Assembly (NCBI GenBank): GCA_033297075.1
Contig: MU858093.1
Coordinates: 62,001-126,000 of the forward strand
Source of the DNA: Rhypophila decipiens
Lineage: Eukaryota > Ascomycota > Sordariomycetes > Sordariales > Naviculisporaceae
DNA: 64,000 nucleotides
Reading direction: 5' to 3'
Shown here one piece after another: positions 1 through 12,007 of this stretch (its first letter is position 1; each line of letters begins with the position of its first letter). The notes beneath the pieces were generated by a model. That model did no database searches. It was not told where the DNA came from and saw nothing but the letters and a program-made list of their open reading frames with translations. The position numbers were made by a program, and so were the translations under genes.

Positions 1-107
1 CTGTGTACAGACTTGTTTTCAACCCACAACCCAGCTCTTCATATATTCTTCTCTCAAGTTAAACATACCATCTACTGCACCTAATTATTACTCAACCACA
101 CGACACA

Positions 108-681
108 ATGTATCCCATCACATCCATGTCCTTTCTCCTCATCTCTCTCCTCGCCACAGTCCAAGGCTGGCAAGGTCCAGTTCACCCCTTTTCCTTTCCT
201 ATCACCTACCGTCTACTAAGTAGCTAGCTAGCCAGCTACAAGACAAACAAAACCCTAATCAACAACATTCAACACAGTCCTAATCATCGACGAAGCCGAA
301 CAAAACTGCCAGCCCAAACCCAACACCCGCGCCCGGCTCCTCCTGGGTTCCAACAGGATGTGCATGACCCTGGGCGGCAACATGGGCAATACAGAGTGCG
401 TGCACCACGTCTGGGATCAGCCCAGCGACCAGTACGTCCAGCAGCTGGGCGGCTGCCAGGACAACTTCTTCCCCCAGTCGGCGCGCTACTTTGACATGGG
501 CGGCACGGGCGCCGTCTGCGAGTTCTTTGAGAGCAGTGATTGTTCTGACCGCAAGATACGCCCATACTCTGGGGGGGACCACAAGGACTGCGCGGCCCAA
601 GCTGTGTTTGATGGTGCTGACGGGGTGCCCAACTCGGTGGACATGCGGATTCAGTCGTTCAAGTGTACGCCCAGGGAATGA
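108..681 (+). CDS. small secreted cysteine-rich protein
   Basis: Two exons, 108-174 and 278-681, with a 103-bp intron (GTCCAG donor, ACACAG acceptor); joining them in phase 1 gives 156 residues. The start at 108 is the only one that gives a hydrophobic signal peptide, residues about 1-20, ending near VQG-W. The mature part contains eight cysteines (33, 51, 63, 82, 103, 111, 127, 152), an even number suited to four disulfides. I recognise no catalytic motif and no named family. Signal peptide, small size and cysteine richness fit the broad class of fungal small secreted or effector-like proteins; that function is inference. The donor GTCCAG is weaker than the GTAAGT-like donors elsewhere, so the exon 1 end is the least certain part. 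Confidence 0.65.
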
Positions 682-1052
682 TGAGGACTGGCCTACTTAC
701 CTTGTGGAGGCAAGTGGCGTGGTGTAATAACTGGGTGATGAGGTAGGTTGGTATCTTGTCTTTATGGAGGTAATTAGCAGGGCGGTAGAGGAGGAGGATG
801 GAAGCAAGGGGGTCGGATGGGAATATATCTGCGAGGTTCTGTACTCGTATATTTAGGAATTCGACATCACACGCGTTGGTAATAATGATTATGGACCTTT
901 TATCTGGAAGAGCAAAGCGTAGTATTATTCTTGAGTAAATATACTACGGTATGCAGACTATACCGTATACGTAGTTTCAAAATCCTACTTCTAAAAGGTG
1001 AAAAGTAAACAAACGGAGAGTAGTGGGTGGGTCCTTTGGGGGTCGATAAAAA
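682..1052. other. gene-free spacer
   Basis: Downstream sequence of the secreted-protein gene. It is moderately AT-rich and holds short imperfect ACTACGGTATGC/GTATACCGTA pairs around 945-972. I see no coding exon. Confidence 0.5.
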
Positions 1053-1183
1053 ACATACAATACTGGGTAATTATTCCCCAGTCGTCACAATCGGCCTGAG
1101 TAACTAATCCAGCGGTCACCGTTTATCTTGGGGGGAGAACAACGGACGGGACACCGAGTTTGCAAGTGCCCATGGTCGTATGT
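1053..1183 (-). rRNA. divergent 5S rRNA-like gene
   Basis: Read on the minus strand the segment begins ACATACGACCATGGG, the canonical start of fungal 5S rRNA, and ends TATTGTATG followed by a run of six T (1053-1048), a pol III terminator. The two ends pair as helix I (ACATACGA with TTGTATGT). Internal 5S-like blocks TCCCGTCCG and GGATTAG followed by a GTGACGAC block are also present in the right order. The body is about 10 bases longer than the usual ~120 nt and the middle is diverged, so it is either a variant type or a pseudogene. Filamentous ascomycetes such as Neurospora are known to carry dispersed single 5S genes of several types plus pseudogenes, which fits an isolated copy here. Confidence 0.6.
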
Positions 1184-1452
1184 GATGGAATCTAACACGA
1201 ACTGTGTTTATATCACGTTGACGGGATTGATGTCGCTCACTCCTCCTCGGTGAGCTCACCGCTCGACCATCTCAGTATGCTTGCTTGCTCAATGGGAAGG
1301 TTGTTACGATAGCTGGCATGCTCATGACACAAAACTATACATGGAAGGAACATAAGCTGGCCGGTAGACAGAGTATTTATTTCTAAACGTGAGAGAGGAA
1401 CGATGAGAACTCCCAAGGGAATGGGTTGAGTTAGCTGGATAAGACCCATCAC

Positions 1453-1686
1453 TAGAATGTAAAAGATCCCGGTAATCTATCCTGTTCGGCTGCTGTAGAA
1501 AAAAAAAAGTATAAATAGTGATATTTACTAGTGGTTGTGTTCGATTGAACAAATTGTATATCTCAAACTTTATATACCATTTGTTCAATCGAACACAAAC
1601 ACTTGTAAATATCACTATTTATACTTTTTTATATTTTTTTTACAGCAGCTGAACAGGCTCGACCACTGCGGATCTTTTAAATTCTA
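1453..1686. mobile_element. fold-back MITE-like element
   Basis: Two arms of about 105-115 bp (about 1455-1560 and 1571-1684) are imperfect inverted copies of each other around a short loop. The best-conserved blocks are TATAAATAGTGATATTTAC with TGTGTTCGATTGAACAAAT and their reverse complements. The outer ends read GAATGTAAAAGATCC and the complement of GGATCTTTTAAATTC. Both ends abut the dinucleotide TA (1453-1454 and 1685-1686), consistent with a Tc1/mariner-type TA target duplication. There is no internal ORF. The arms differ by scattered substitutions and small indels, so the insertion is not recent. Confidence 0.7.
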
Positions 1687-1869
1687 GTACATAGCTCTTA
1701 TGGTATCCAGCTATTATAATGAATTTCTCCCTGTCCCTGGCATGCTCGGGCGTAAAAAGAAGCTCGCGTCAACGACGAATCCCAAACGCAAGAATGAATC
1801 CATTCATGAATATTCCCCATCCCCATCGTGAACGACCTCCCTCCCAGTATCAAGGGTCGATATAATCGT

Positions 1870-2170
1870 TTAGTTGGGGCAAGACTGTTGGAAGATCTGG
1901 TTAGCCACTGTGTTCGGACGGACGGTCAAAGCAGAAATGGATGATGTATAGGTAGGTAGGTAGGCCTGCCTGGCCAGAATATATATGACCGAATGACGCG
2001 GACCTGGGAGATGATGCCCTTCGGCTCCAGTATCAAGGGCTTCATATGAGATTTCGGCATGCTTGCTTCAGTATGAGAAGAAAACATCAACTTACAGCTC
2101 CGCATCCGCTGCATGTCTTGGAGCCACCATCGCTGGCGGCACCGCACTTGGGGCAGGTAGTTCCGTGCAT
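1870..2170 (-). CDS. 29-residue metallothionein-like peptide
   Basis: Exon 1 is 2170-2096 (25 codons) and exon 2 is 1884-1870 (four codons plus stop). The 211-bp intron has a consensus GTAAGT donor, a GCTAACC branch site and a CCAACAG acceptor about 18 bases further on. The spliced peptide starts MHGTTCPKCGAASDGG, continues with a TCSGCG block and ends SCPN: two CxxC pairs plus one terminal cysteine in 29 residues, rich in Gly and Ser and with no aromatic residue. That composition is typical of fungal metallothioneins and other small metal-binding peptides. Without splicing, translation would stop two codons after the donor, giving 27 residues and losing the fifth Cys. Copper or zinc binding is inferred from composition only. 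It is too short for ordinary ORF calling. Confidence 0.6.
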
Positions 2171-3594
2171 TTTGCTGGTGTTTGTTTGTTTGTTTGGTTG
2201 GTTGGTTGGGCAGAAGTTGTAGTTGTCTGTATATGCTGTGATCTTGGTCAACTTGTGTGTCCCTGTCTGTGAGAAGAGATCGAGCTTTGGGAAACTATAT
2301 CAACAATTACATACCTTCAAGAATCACGGATCACAATGTATTTCAAAAATCCGGAAGGAGGACAAGATCAGAGAAAGACATCAGGAACCAGCTCGAAAGG
2401 AGGGGGAGGGGGGGAAAGCGGGGTTTATTTATCTACATCTCCATCCGTCCCAACTCCTATCGTCTATTATATTATCAGGAAGGCACCCTCTCAGCTGCTC
2501 TTGCCTATAGTTTGTTCTATTCTGGGTCGGTCATGCAGCTGATGGGTCGCCTCCACTTACATCGTGGGTGGATGACACCCAACCCACCCGTCCGTCCCGC
2601 GACTACCCATCTGCCGCTGCGTTGCCGCGGAGTAATAAGATGGGGATGGGTGTCACGTACCGTACAAGTCACCAACTCACTCGCCGACGATGATATTATC
2701 AATATTAGCTCAACGAAAAGATGGACTTTCTTTATAAGCACACAGAAAGGGCGTTAAATTTACCTAAGAATAACTCATTGCCACCCTACCTACAGATATG
2801 TCTTGAAATTATCTCGAGATACCCAGCAGAGCATCACACTCACTTACCTAGTCATTCCCGAGATCTGAACCCCTCCCCCACGCCACGTATACACACCATC
2901 GGGTGCTAGAGCTGTCGACGGGAGCTAAGGTATGGTAGGCAGTCAGTCAGTCAGTCATGCGCTCGACTCGGCATGCATGTCATATAAACCTACCTTATCA
3001 CGCTTATCACTTACACCAGCCTAAGCTTGCACGCAAGTCTGAAAACAACCTGTCCTGATACTTGGTAACCAGGCAACCGGGCCTTCATTCTATCAACTGT
3101 GTTCTGTACATGTATTCCAATTTGTCTCTCAGCCATGAATGACTCCAGCCGGATCCAAAGAATAGAATATAACAGACCCATTAAAAAGACAATAACAAAA
3201 GAGAGACAAGTCTGATGTTTTGTTTGTGAGCCACCCATGAGAGTCCCAAACTACCCTGATCTATGCTGCTTAATTTATGCCCCACATATCAAATAGACCT
3301 GCTGTTCTTGTACCGGTATATTTTTTTCCTTCCTGTTTCCCAGCGCCGCCGTTGTATGCATGCTGAAAGTAAAAAATTAAAAAAAATATTTCCAATAATA
3401 ACACACCAGATGGGATGGGGTATCATATCGAAGAGCTCATCTGCTGAGACGAGCCCAAGTCTAACCTGGGGTAAAAATAAAAAAAAGATGAAAAGGAAAA
3501 GAACCAATACACTAATACAAAATAAATGAATATCATCAAGAAGAAGTGAAGCCCAGCTTTGTCAGAAGAGAAAAGGAAAAAAAACAGACAATCA
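2171..3594. other. intergenic spacer with simple repeats
   Basis: Promoter side of the metallothionein-like gene and downstream side of the transporter gene. It contains TTGGTTGG and (CAGT)n tracts (about 2938-2957) and an A-rich stretch around 3365-3535. No exon with support is seen on either strand. Confidence 0.5.
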
Positions 3595-5462
3595 TCACAT
3601 ACACTTGACAACCTCCCCCCCACCACCAATCATCTTGCCCAAAGCCTCAATCATGCTAATCCCCATAACCACACAGCCAAAGCCCGCAACCGCCCACGCG
3701 ACATATGTCTTCCAGCTCTTGGTAGTAAGCCGGATATAACACAACGGCGGCAAGATATACGCCATGGCCGCCGCCGACGTCGCCCCCACAAGCTCAAACA
3801 CAGTCCCCAGATCACACGTAACCAGACTCAAGACCATGGCACTAACCACCAGGCTCGTCGTAAATATGAGATGCAGATTCATGTTAAACGGCTCCCCGGG
3901 GAAATAATAGTTGAGCATGACCTCGCGACACACAAACGCCTCGAGGGGCAGAGTGGTGAGCATGTTTAAACCAAAACACAATCTCGCAATGTTGACCATT
4001 GTGTTGTCTGGTGCGAAATTATTGAGCACGTTGCCGACCGTCTTGTCCCCGAACGTGAGGAAGCCCGCGAGGGCGAGCAAGAGACATGCCACCATGGATA
4101 TTCCCGTCGAGAAATGGGTCACCCGCGCGAAGCGGTCGATTGTTGGTGTTTTGAGCGAGCCGTAGATTAGTAACGAGTTGTGGTGGCATACGAATGCTAA
4201 TTATTTTAATTTCTGTCAGTCTCCCAAAGCAAGCAGCAGAATAAGGTTAACGAAGAATGAATCATACCAAAAGAAATAACCCCAATAGCCTGAAAAATCC
4301 CCCCATTAATCACCAGCAGATTCCAATCCGCCAGCGTGCCCCTGTCCTCTTGCGGAACCAACATCCCCTGCACAACAACAGTAACCACAATAACCGCCAT
4401 CGACACAAGCGCCATGGTACTTGCTTTTGCCAGCTTTGCAATGTCGCGATACAGCGCAAGCGGGTAACTGATCCCCAAGGTAAACACCACAATCACCGCC
4501 CTCCTGTCCGCCAACAATCCTAGCACCGGGTACGTCCTCAGCTCGGGCCAGATAGCCAGCAACACATGGGGTATACTATCCCCGACAATAACCCCAAACG
4601 CGACCATCCCCCCGAACGCAAACGCCCATTGCGCCACTGAGATAGCGATGAGCCCGACCTTCCCAAAACAATGCTCTACCGTCCCCTGGAAGGAATTCGC
4701 CCCGCTGAGTTTGGAGTTTATCACTATCAGGCGGATCGTCCAGTCGACTATGATCGTCAGGACGATTAATAGTATGATCCCCGAGAGCAAACCGGCTTGC
4801 TTGAACGCATATGGCTGGCCTATAATTCCCGCGCCAATGATGCTGTTCGCCATGTTCATAAAGGCCATTCTCAGACCGGATTTTGGTCGGGCATGCTCGG
4901 CTTCGAGGTGGTGCGTGTGGGCGTCGTTGGTGGGAGAGGCGGGCCATGCGTCGCTGTTGGCTAGGGCTACGCTGGGGGCTTCGATGTTTGTCAGGAGGGG
5001 GACTCGTTGGGATCGTCGCCCTCCGCCGCCTGAAAAGGAAGAGGAGGGGGAATGTAAGGGGTCTTGGTCGTCTAGGTCGAAGGATTCTCGCGCGTGGTGG
5101 TGGTGGTCTTGGTTTTCGTGCGTCTGTTGGGTAGTTGCTGTCCCACTGACATTGGCGGCGGCGGTGTCGCCATCGAGAATAGTCGTGACCTCGGGGTCGA
5201 ATCGTACCCGGTTCGGTGTCCTGGGTGTCCGTGGTGTTCGTGGCGTGCGCATTCCGCCTGGCCCGGGTGAACTTGCTTGTCGAGAGGGATTCGTTACTAC
5301 TACTAGCCCTTCGTCGCTTTCTAGACCGAAATAGTCTTCGCTTGTCTGTGTTGATGTGCCGGCTTGTGGTGAGAGCAGGCCGACCCCTTCTTCTTGTTCG
5401 TTGTTGCGCCGGCTCGAGGATGACGACGGGAGGATATTCCCGGATCCGTTGGCTTTCGCCAT
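3595..5462 (-). CDS. vacuolar amino acid transporter, AVT/SLC38-like
   Basis: Exons 5462-4268 and 4196-3595, intron 71 bp with GTATGA donor and ATTAG acceptor; 598 residues. A long polar N-terminus (about 200 residues) is rich in Ser, His and acidic residues and includes tandem RTP repeats near residue 80, likely proline-directed phosphorylation sites. The transporter core begins GLRMAFMNMANSIIGAGI, the first membrane segment motif of the amino acid/auxin permease (AAAP) family, followed by roughly ten further hydrophobic segments. The first junction restores ISFAFVCHHN, a conserved family block, which supports the splice. Yeast AVT members of this family move neutral or basic amino acids across the vacuolar membrane; substrate and membrane here are inferred. 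The extended N-terminus is typical of AVT1/AVT2-like fungal proteins. Confidence 0.88.
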
Positions 5463-7479
5463 CTTTGCTTATTTGTGTCTGTTTTCCCTCCCGCTGTTTC
5501 CTGCCCTTTTCCCGGGGAATTCCTTTGGTTGTGTGACCCGTAGAATTATCTGGGAGAGTCGGTTGTTGGTTGCTGTATCCCACGATGCATGTTCCCTCCG
5601 CAATGGACACCGGATTCCTCGCAAGACCTGCCAATTGACCCAGATTGGTGTTTCATAAAAGCCGTTTTCTGGAATTGTTGTCCTCGTCGTCGCTGGTTGC
5701 CGGGCTCGATCACGTTAGGTGCAAGTTTGTCTTCAAGTCTCGTGGTTTTGCCCCAAAAGTCGCCAGCTGTTATGATTTGAGCACCTTTGTAGTCAAGTTG
5801 AAAGGGGCTGTCAGTCAATCACAGCCCGCTGGTCTCAGTCTCGGGTTAGCCATGTCAGCCAACCAAAGAAAAAAGATGGGCCAGGGGCCCCTAATTTACA
5901 GCCGCAAGTACCCTTTGTTTGCGGGTAGTGGGGCGCCGAGCGTGGGATGGAATGCCAACATCTGGCCAGGCACCTTCCAAAGTTTCTAGGTACACTGACG
6001 GTTCCGAATACTCGGGCCTTATTCACGTTATGAAGAACAAAAATTCAAGAAAGAAACACAAATTTGACATATGCAACATTCCGATGCATTTGTGAGAATT
6101 GATCATCAGCCCTATACGCAGGAGCTGACCGCAAACGATACGGAAAGCCCGGAAATCACCCACATACCTAGGTATCCGCAACCTGGGGTCCAAGAGTCCG
6201 TTTTCTACATGTCCTTTGCATCATGTCAATGTTCAAGTCAATATCTCAAGAATACCCAGGGGCTCATCTATCACCTCAAAGATGGAGACTTACACAACCC
6301 TTCGCTCTGGCCCAACCAGAGTAAAGTCCGACTGATAACAGCCTCACGTATCATCAGCCTCAGCCTCATCTCAGTCAGATTGCATTCCTCGAAAGATATA
6401 ATTCCTGCCACCTCATTGGCCAGTAAAAGCTGGTCTTGCTCACCACACTCCAGCATATAAAGTCGGCACTGACTCCTTTAACCCCTACACATCAGTGTAC
6501 ACAGCACTCATTATATGCAAACGGGAACACATCGAACATAAAACAGATTTGGGCAGAACTGCTTCCATCAGCAAAGTAAGCGTGTATTATATTCCTTCGT
6601 GCTCTACGCACGCTGCGTTACTTGCTCGCTCGCTTGCCAATCAGCAGTGTGAGCCTATGCCCCCATTCACCTCCTCCTTTTGTAGTAAATACACAAAGGT
6701 ACCTATTTAGGTAGGTACGACATGCCTCTCCTCGAGATCCTCAGATCGATAGCTATATACTAAGAGGGATATCCACACATGCATGCTAAAATGCCCAGAC
6801 AACAAGAGAAAGAAAAGAGAGAGGGATCCAAAGTCCAATATTACATATGGTAGTACAAAAATCAGATGCTGACCCAGTGCAAACACACAGTCACACGCGA
6901 CATGGATATAAGAAAGATGAGAAAATGAGACCGGGTTTTTGATTTGAGACAGAAAACAAGGCCCCCATGATGCCATTGCCCTGTAATAGAAAAGAAAAGA
7001 GAACAAAAAAACAAGGGCCAAATGGCTCTCACGACGTTGCTCCGTATATAAAATACCAACGAGTCAGGTCGTAACTTTTGATCCTCCATCATCACACCGC
7101 CAGTCATCTTCTGTGACTTTCAGTGTGGTAGCTAACTCCAGCTTGAAGGGTATCATGTCGACGATATTGTCGCAAACTTTCATTGGCAACATTCTCATCG
7201 ACAACATCCCCCCGCCACTTCGGCAGGAAATAAAGTCCAAAAAAATCATCGTCGCCCCAAACGGCCGAATATGGTTTGAAAAGAGGGATATTAATGTAAT
7301 GAGCGAGGCAAAATATGAGGCGATGATGTCCCGGCTCCCGTTCATGTCGTGTTATGAAATGGGTCGAAGCAATTCCACAGCTTTATCCCAAGCCAGGACT
7401 GCAGACCCATGAGCTGGTGCGGGCCTTTCAAGTCGTCTGTGATCAAATAACCCGAACCTCCCAACCAACCAGCTCGCCC
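5463..7479. other. intergenic spacer
   Basis: Upstream region of the AVT-like gene and downstream region of the aspartic protease gene. ORFs here are short, overlap on both strands and lack recognisable motifs. A short GGTA-type repeat (TTTAGGTAGGTACG) lies near 6708. Nothing else is supported. Confidence 0.5.
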
Positions 7480-9131
7480 TTAGGCCATCATGACAACGAC
7501 GGCAACAATGCACATGATAGACACGAACTTGTTGCTCTCCAGTTGGTCCCCTGGCGAGCTTGCACTAGAGGTCGGCCCCCCTGATGATTCAGGGACCGCT
7601 GTTCCTGATCCACCATTCTGCCCACTCTGGCCTGCGGGAGAGAGGGGCGAAGGCACCGACGGAGCAATGGTGATTGTAGCACCATCTACAACCGTCGTCA
7701 CAACCTGGACCGTGGTAGATGTCGGAAAGGGGGTGGCTGTCTTGGTCACCTCGGGAGCTACCGGTTTGTTGGCAAACCCGACGCGAGAATAGTCGGCGTC
7801 AAAAACGGTGTAAACGTTCTTGAGAAAGACATCTCCGAGAAGCCAAGCACCCGGAATAACCTCCACGCCGTAGATGTTGCTTTGGCAGAAACCGCCGCTG
7901 GATCGAGACATCCAATCCTTGGGGGGGATCTTGTATGTGACGCCCGAGAAAGTAACGGTGATATCCATGTCCGAATTGCATGGTACGGCATAGGCCTCGC
8001 CGTTGCTCGACTGCGCGCCAGGAATCAGTTTATGAAGAGCGGCAACATCCGCTTTCGGCCCGAAAGCATAACTAGTGCCCGTGTCGATGTGGGAAAACCG
8101 CCCCTTTATTCCAGCCTTTTGATCGCCATATCCCATATCATCCATTGGGATCTTCCAAGCGAGGTCGTCCTTCGCGGTGCCAGTGTAAGAAATCTCGCCC
8201 ACGTACTTGGTTGGATCGAGTCCTCCGAACGTTACAGAGCCCGCATTCGTCACTTCGAGGTGCCTGCTAAGCGAAACAGCAAATAGATTAGACGGTATCA
8301 GATACTGCTCTGTCATGATGGCCATGAAGTTATCGGATTCCCCCTGAGACCGAGCAAGACCGAGTATGCCGTCGAAGGCGAACCGAGTAAAGTCCTTAGA
8401 TGTCTCGGTAGCGAGCCCGAACTTATAATTTGTCTGCAGGCCAGCAAGCTGAACCGTGTCGTGGCCGTTGAACCCCTTGACAGATCCAGAGCCGTAGTCA
8501 ACATTGAAGGCTTCCGAGTTGTTCACCTTCAGGGTCGTCGAGTCGGTTGGGCCGTATGTGTCGTGCATCAGGCAAGCACGGGACTTGCACTCAGTCCCCA
8601 TAACCCATGACGTGCCGGCTCCGGAATCCAACAGCATGTACAGAGGCTTTCCGGGCGTCCCGAACTTGACCTGGACAAAGTACGACGTGTCGGTACCATC
8701 CTGCCAAACACCAGCAGTGCTCTTGAATGTTGGTTCAGCAGGTGAAACAACAGACCACGTATTCGATCTCGCTTGCAGCTTGGGTTCGGTGCGAGAAGCG
8801 AGCGGTGCTAGAGCTTGAGCATACTTGGCGGCGAGTTGACTTGCAGATCTGGCAGCTCTGGCGTTGATATCGGCCACACTTTCATCGGCCTGGATGGGAG
8901 CGTCAGCACTTGTATCTTTAGAGACTTGTATAGAACACATACCGGTGGAACTCTCTGGTGTAGCTCAAGAGTAACGACACCGTTGACCGTTTGAGGCTGA
9001 GAGCTGTCCACGCCCCGCTTTGAACCCAGTTTGCAAGACGAATCGTCACACTCGTCGGGAAAGAAGGGGTAAAAGGCATTGACGACCGAAGCCCATAGCG
9101 TAAGCTGGACAAGTTTAACGACACCGACCAT
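7480..9131 (-). CDS. secreted GPI-type aspartic protease (A1 family)
   Basis: Exons 9131-8943 and 8889-7480, a 53-bp intron with GTATGT donor and CATCCAG acceptor in phase 0; 532 residues. The N-terminus has a signal peptide (residues 1-20) followed by a propeptide. The pepsin fold is marked by the two catalytic motifs, DSGAGTS (D151) and DTGTSYAFG (D332), plus the flap-type DYGSGSVKG segment and an FDGILGLAR motif. The first motif is DSG rather than the usual DTG, a substitution found in many fungal and plant A1 proteases and compatible with activity. After the catalytic domain a Thr/Ser/Pro/Gly-rich stalk leads to a terminal hydrophobic run (FVSIMCIVAVVVMMA) of the kind removed on GPI attachment. 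Expected location is cell surface or wall. Family assignment is firm; GPI anchoring is inferred. Confidence 0.9.
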
Positions 9132-12007
9132 CTTGAAATTTCAGCCAGCTGCTGATTCCTCCCCACTCCCACACCAACAACCTCCACGAGAGATATCTGG
9201 CCTAACCCAGTCGTTCAATGGTTCGGGTTCGGACGTAGTTTGCTGGCCGACTCTGGGAAGACCAAGGCCGAGGGCAGGTGGGCATTGGATGTCACGATGC
9301 TTTGCGGAGACGAGATCTTCAGAACCAATTGAGTTGGACGAGTTCGAGGTTAACGCCAAGTGATCGACCGAGAGTGCCGGACTCTTTCACCACGGCGAGA
9401 TGGAGTAGGATTAGATATTATAGGTCTGCATTGGCAACAGTCGACTCGTGACCGTTGCAGATAAGGACCGCGTAACGATTGAGGGGCAAGTAGTTGAGAC
9501 GGAAAATGCTGGACTCGAAGATAAGAAAGGTTGAGATGAAAAATCAGACGATATAAAAACCGGAATGCGATGATTGTCGGAAAGGGCGATGGACCGTGGA
9601 TGAGCAAACAAGACGGTGCCGAAAGGGAAGACCAGGGATGAAATCGTCAGAGGTCGGCGAGCTGGCTTCGAAATATTTCTCCGACCGAGGGAGGGGAGAC
9701 AATACACAGACGACAAGATTTATCGACGAGAATGCAAAGGAAAGCCTCTCGATACAAGCAGATGCATACCCCACAACAACTGCAGGAGGTCAAAAGGAAC
9801 AAAGGAGTGAAAGGGAAGGCAGGAGGAGGATGGACTTGGGTCCAGAACAGGTGGTCGGCGGTGATGTGGAGAAGGTTACAACGGCGGAGGCGGGACTCAG
9901 GGTAAAGAAAGCAAACGGGCAGGAACGGCAACAACGGCAACAACAAGAACCCGATCCGTCTTTGGGAATGCCTCCACAATTGGGATTGGCCTTCTTTGCA
10001 GACTTCTCAAACCTGGAACTTGAGAGGAGTTGAGGCTTGTTCAATTCGGCCGGCACACCCTGGGTCCAAGTTGAAGTGCCCGGTATGCAGCCCTTTCCCT
10101 TCAGGGTAAAAAGCAGAAAGGGGGATGTGGATGGCGGACTCGCGCCGTTTGCAAACTACCTGACCGGCGGTGGGGGCTCCCGTATTACGGGCGGGTACCC
10201 TGGTATCAAATTCAATGGGAGAGTGGGCGATCTCAAAGTCACATCGCAGGCCGAGTCAAGTCTCGAAGCAAAGGGCAGGAGCTGGTCTGTTCCAGCCTTG
10301 CTCCTGCTGTTTCGTGGCGTAAAATCAAACTGCGTTTGTCCTAGGATCCCACGTTACTGGGGTCTTGGTCTGCAAGGGAAAGGAAAGAGCAAAAGAAGAG
10401 AAATCCCGCGTCTTTCCTCCTGGTCTTTTTTTAAGATTGAGGAGAGATTTCGATCCACGTCGCTGTTGGAGCAAGCTGTGGAGAAGATGGAAATCCCACC
10501 GACCCACAGATATGCCGAGCGTCCAGCCGCTGGGCAACTCTGGGGAAAGCGCTAGCTTCGTGAGAGTTGAACAGATGACGGGAAGGTGCCTCTAGAATTC
10601 ACACAGAATAAAGCAGTGCAGCACACCACATCAGATGGATACGAGCGCCTTCACAGAGAAGGAGATCAAGAGGTTACAGCGCTGGTGGACATTAATGAAC
10701 CAGATCTGCTTGCCTGATATAACCCTGGTCCTTGTCAGCTTTGCGGGCTGTTTTGTGATTGGGCTGTCCATCAGAACAAGCTCTTCTTGTCGTCTTGTCC
10801 TGCGGCGTCTGTGTGCCGGCCTATCCAATAATCAATTCAATTTGTTACGACTCCACCAGCTCCCGGGTCCTCCTGACCTCGACCCATCACTTTTCCATTC
10901 ATGTTCAAGAGATAACGAATGATGTCAGCTTCAGACAGCCACGAGGTGAATTTGGGTTCGGGAACAAGTGCACTTAAGACGAGTTAATTGGCCCTGATTT
11001 CTCTTTGCTGGACTTCTCTACTAGCATCCATTCTGCTCTCAAAATGCTGGGAAATAGGGAGACCAGGGGCTGAAGAAGTCAAGAAACTAGTGTAGCGACA
11101 GGGATTCCCAATTTGGCATCAGGCCTGATAAGAACCTGGTAAGATGCGCCCGTGCCAAGCTTCACCCGGCGAGCATGGTCGTCATGGCTGGCAGCAGGAA
11201 GAAACAGTAAAATCGTCGTGCAACGCTGGAATAACCACAGCAACAACATTCATACCTTTGTGAGAAACCTCAGTTGCTCCTTGAAATCACCCGGGAGATG
11301 TTGTTGGTGATAGTTTTTGTTTTCCGTATTTATACGACAATCTGGCACTGATTTTCGGTGGATGTAGCTCAACCTTGGGTCATCCTGCCTGTCTCAGGGG
11401 TAAGCCGCCCTCCAGCCGCGTCTGCAAAATCTGGACTGTGTGAACCGTTTGCCAATCTTGACGTTGCTGCTGGCGCCCGGATTGATCACTTACAGGCCGA
11501 GAATGAAAATCGGTTCGCCTTCCCGACTGAGATGTTGGGCCACAGTATCGGAAGTCTCGGCTGAATTCTCAGCAATACTGCCTGATATAAACATCAGCTG
11601 CAGCACTCCCAAAGCAGCAAATACAACCCCTAAAAAGTGAAACAAAACGCTGCCTGTCGATATCTCCGTCGTGGGCGTGGAAGAGAAACGAAACAAGAAC
11701 GCCATCCCGTATTTTAAATTGTGACGGGTTTTCTGTGCCCTCAAAATGCTCCGGTGTTTTCGGTGTAATCATGGCAGTAAGACATTGGCGCATCTATCCC
11801 ATGATTCCCGTTGTGTGGTTGAGTCGAAGATCGATCTCTAGTCGTCAACCCTGAACTTGGATGCTGATTTTTGAGGACGTTCGGTCATATCTTTGTGACA
11901 GATAGTGACCAGTGTCCTCTGGGGCCATTTCTTACGTATCGTGGGTCTGGCTTGGTGGTGAAGATATTATCATCCCCGTCATCCTGGCGTTGGCAACTTT
12001 GGCTAGG
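9132..12007. other. gene-free spacer upstream of the protease
   Basis: Several overlapping ORFs of 60-170 codons occur on both strands, but none shows a known domain, convincing splice sites or a consistent start. I treat them as chance. Part of the region is presumably the protease promoter. Confidence 0.45.

Noticed and set aside
4576..5634. 352-codon minus-strand ORF
   Set aside because: It is an out-of-frame shadow of the transporter's N-terminal exon, Arg/Pro/Ser-rich without a domain.
10037..10555. 172-codon plus-strand ORF upstream of the protease
   Set aside because: No domain, low-complexity basic composition, no good start context, and flanked by other equally open frames.
10635..10922. 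95-codon plus-strand ORF starting MDTSAFTEKEIKRL, faintly like an EF-hand protein start
   Set aside because: The resemblance stops after about ten residues; no calcium loop follows and no downstream exon continues it.
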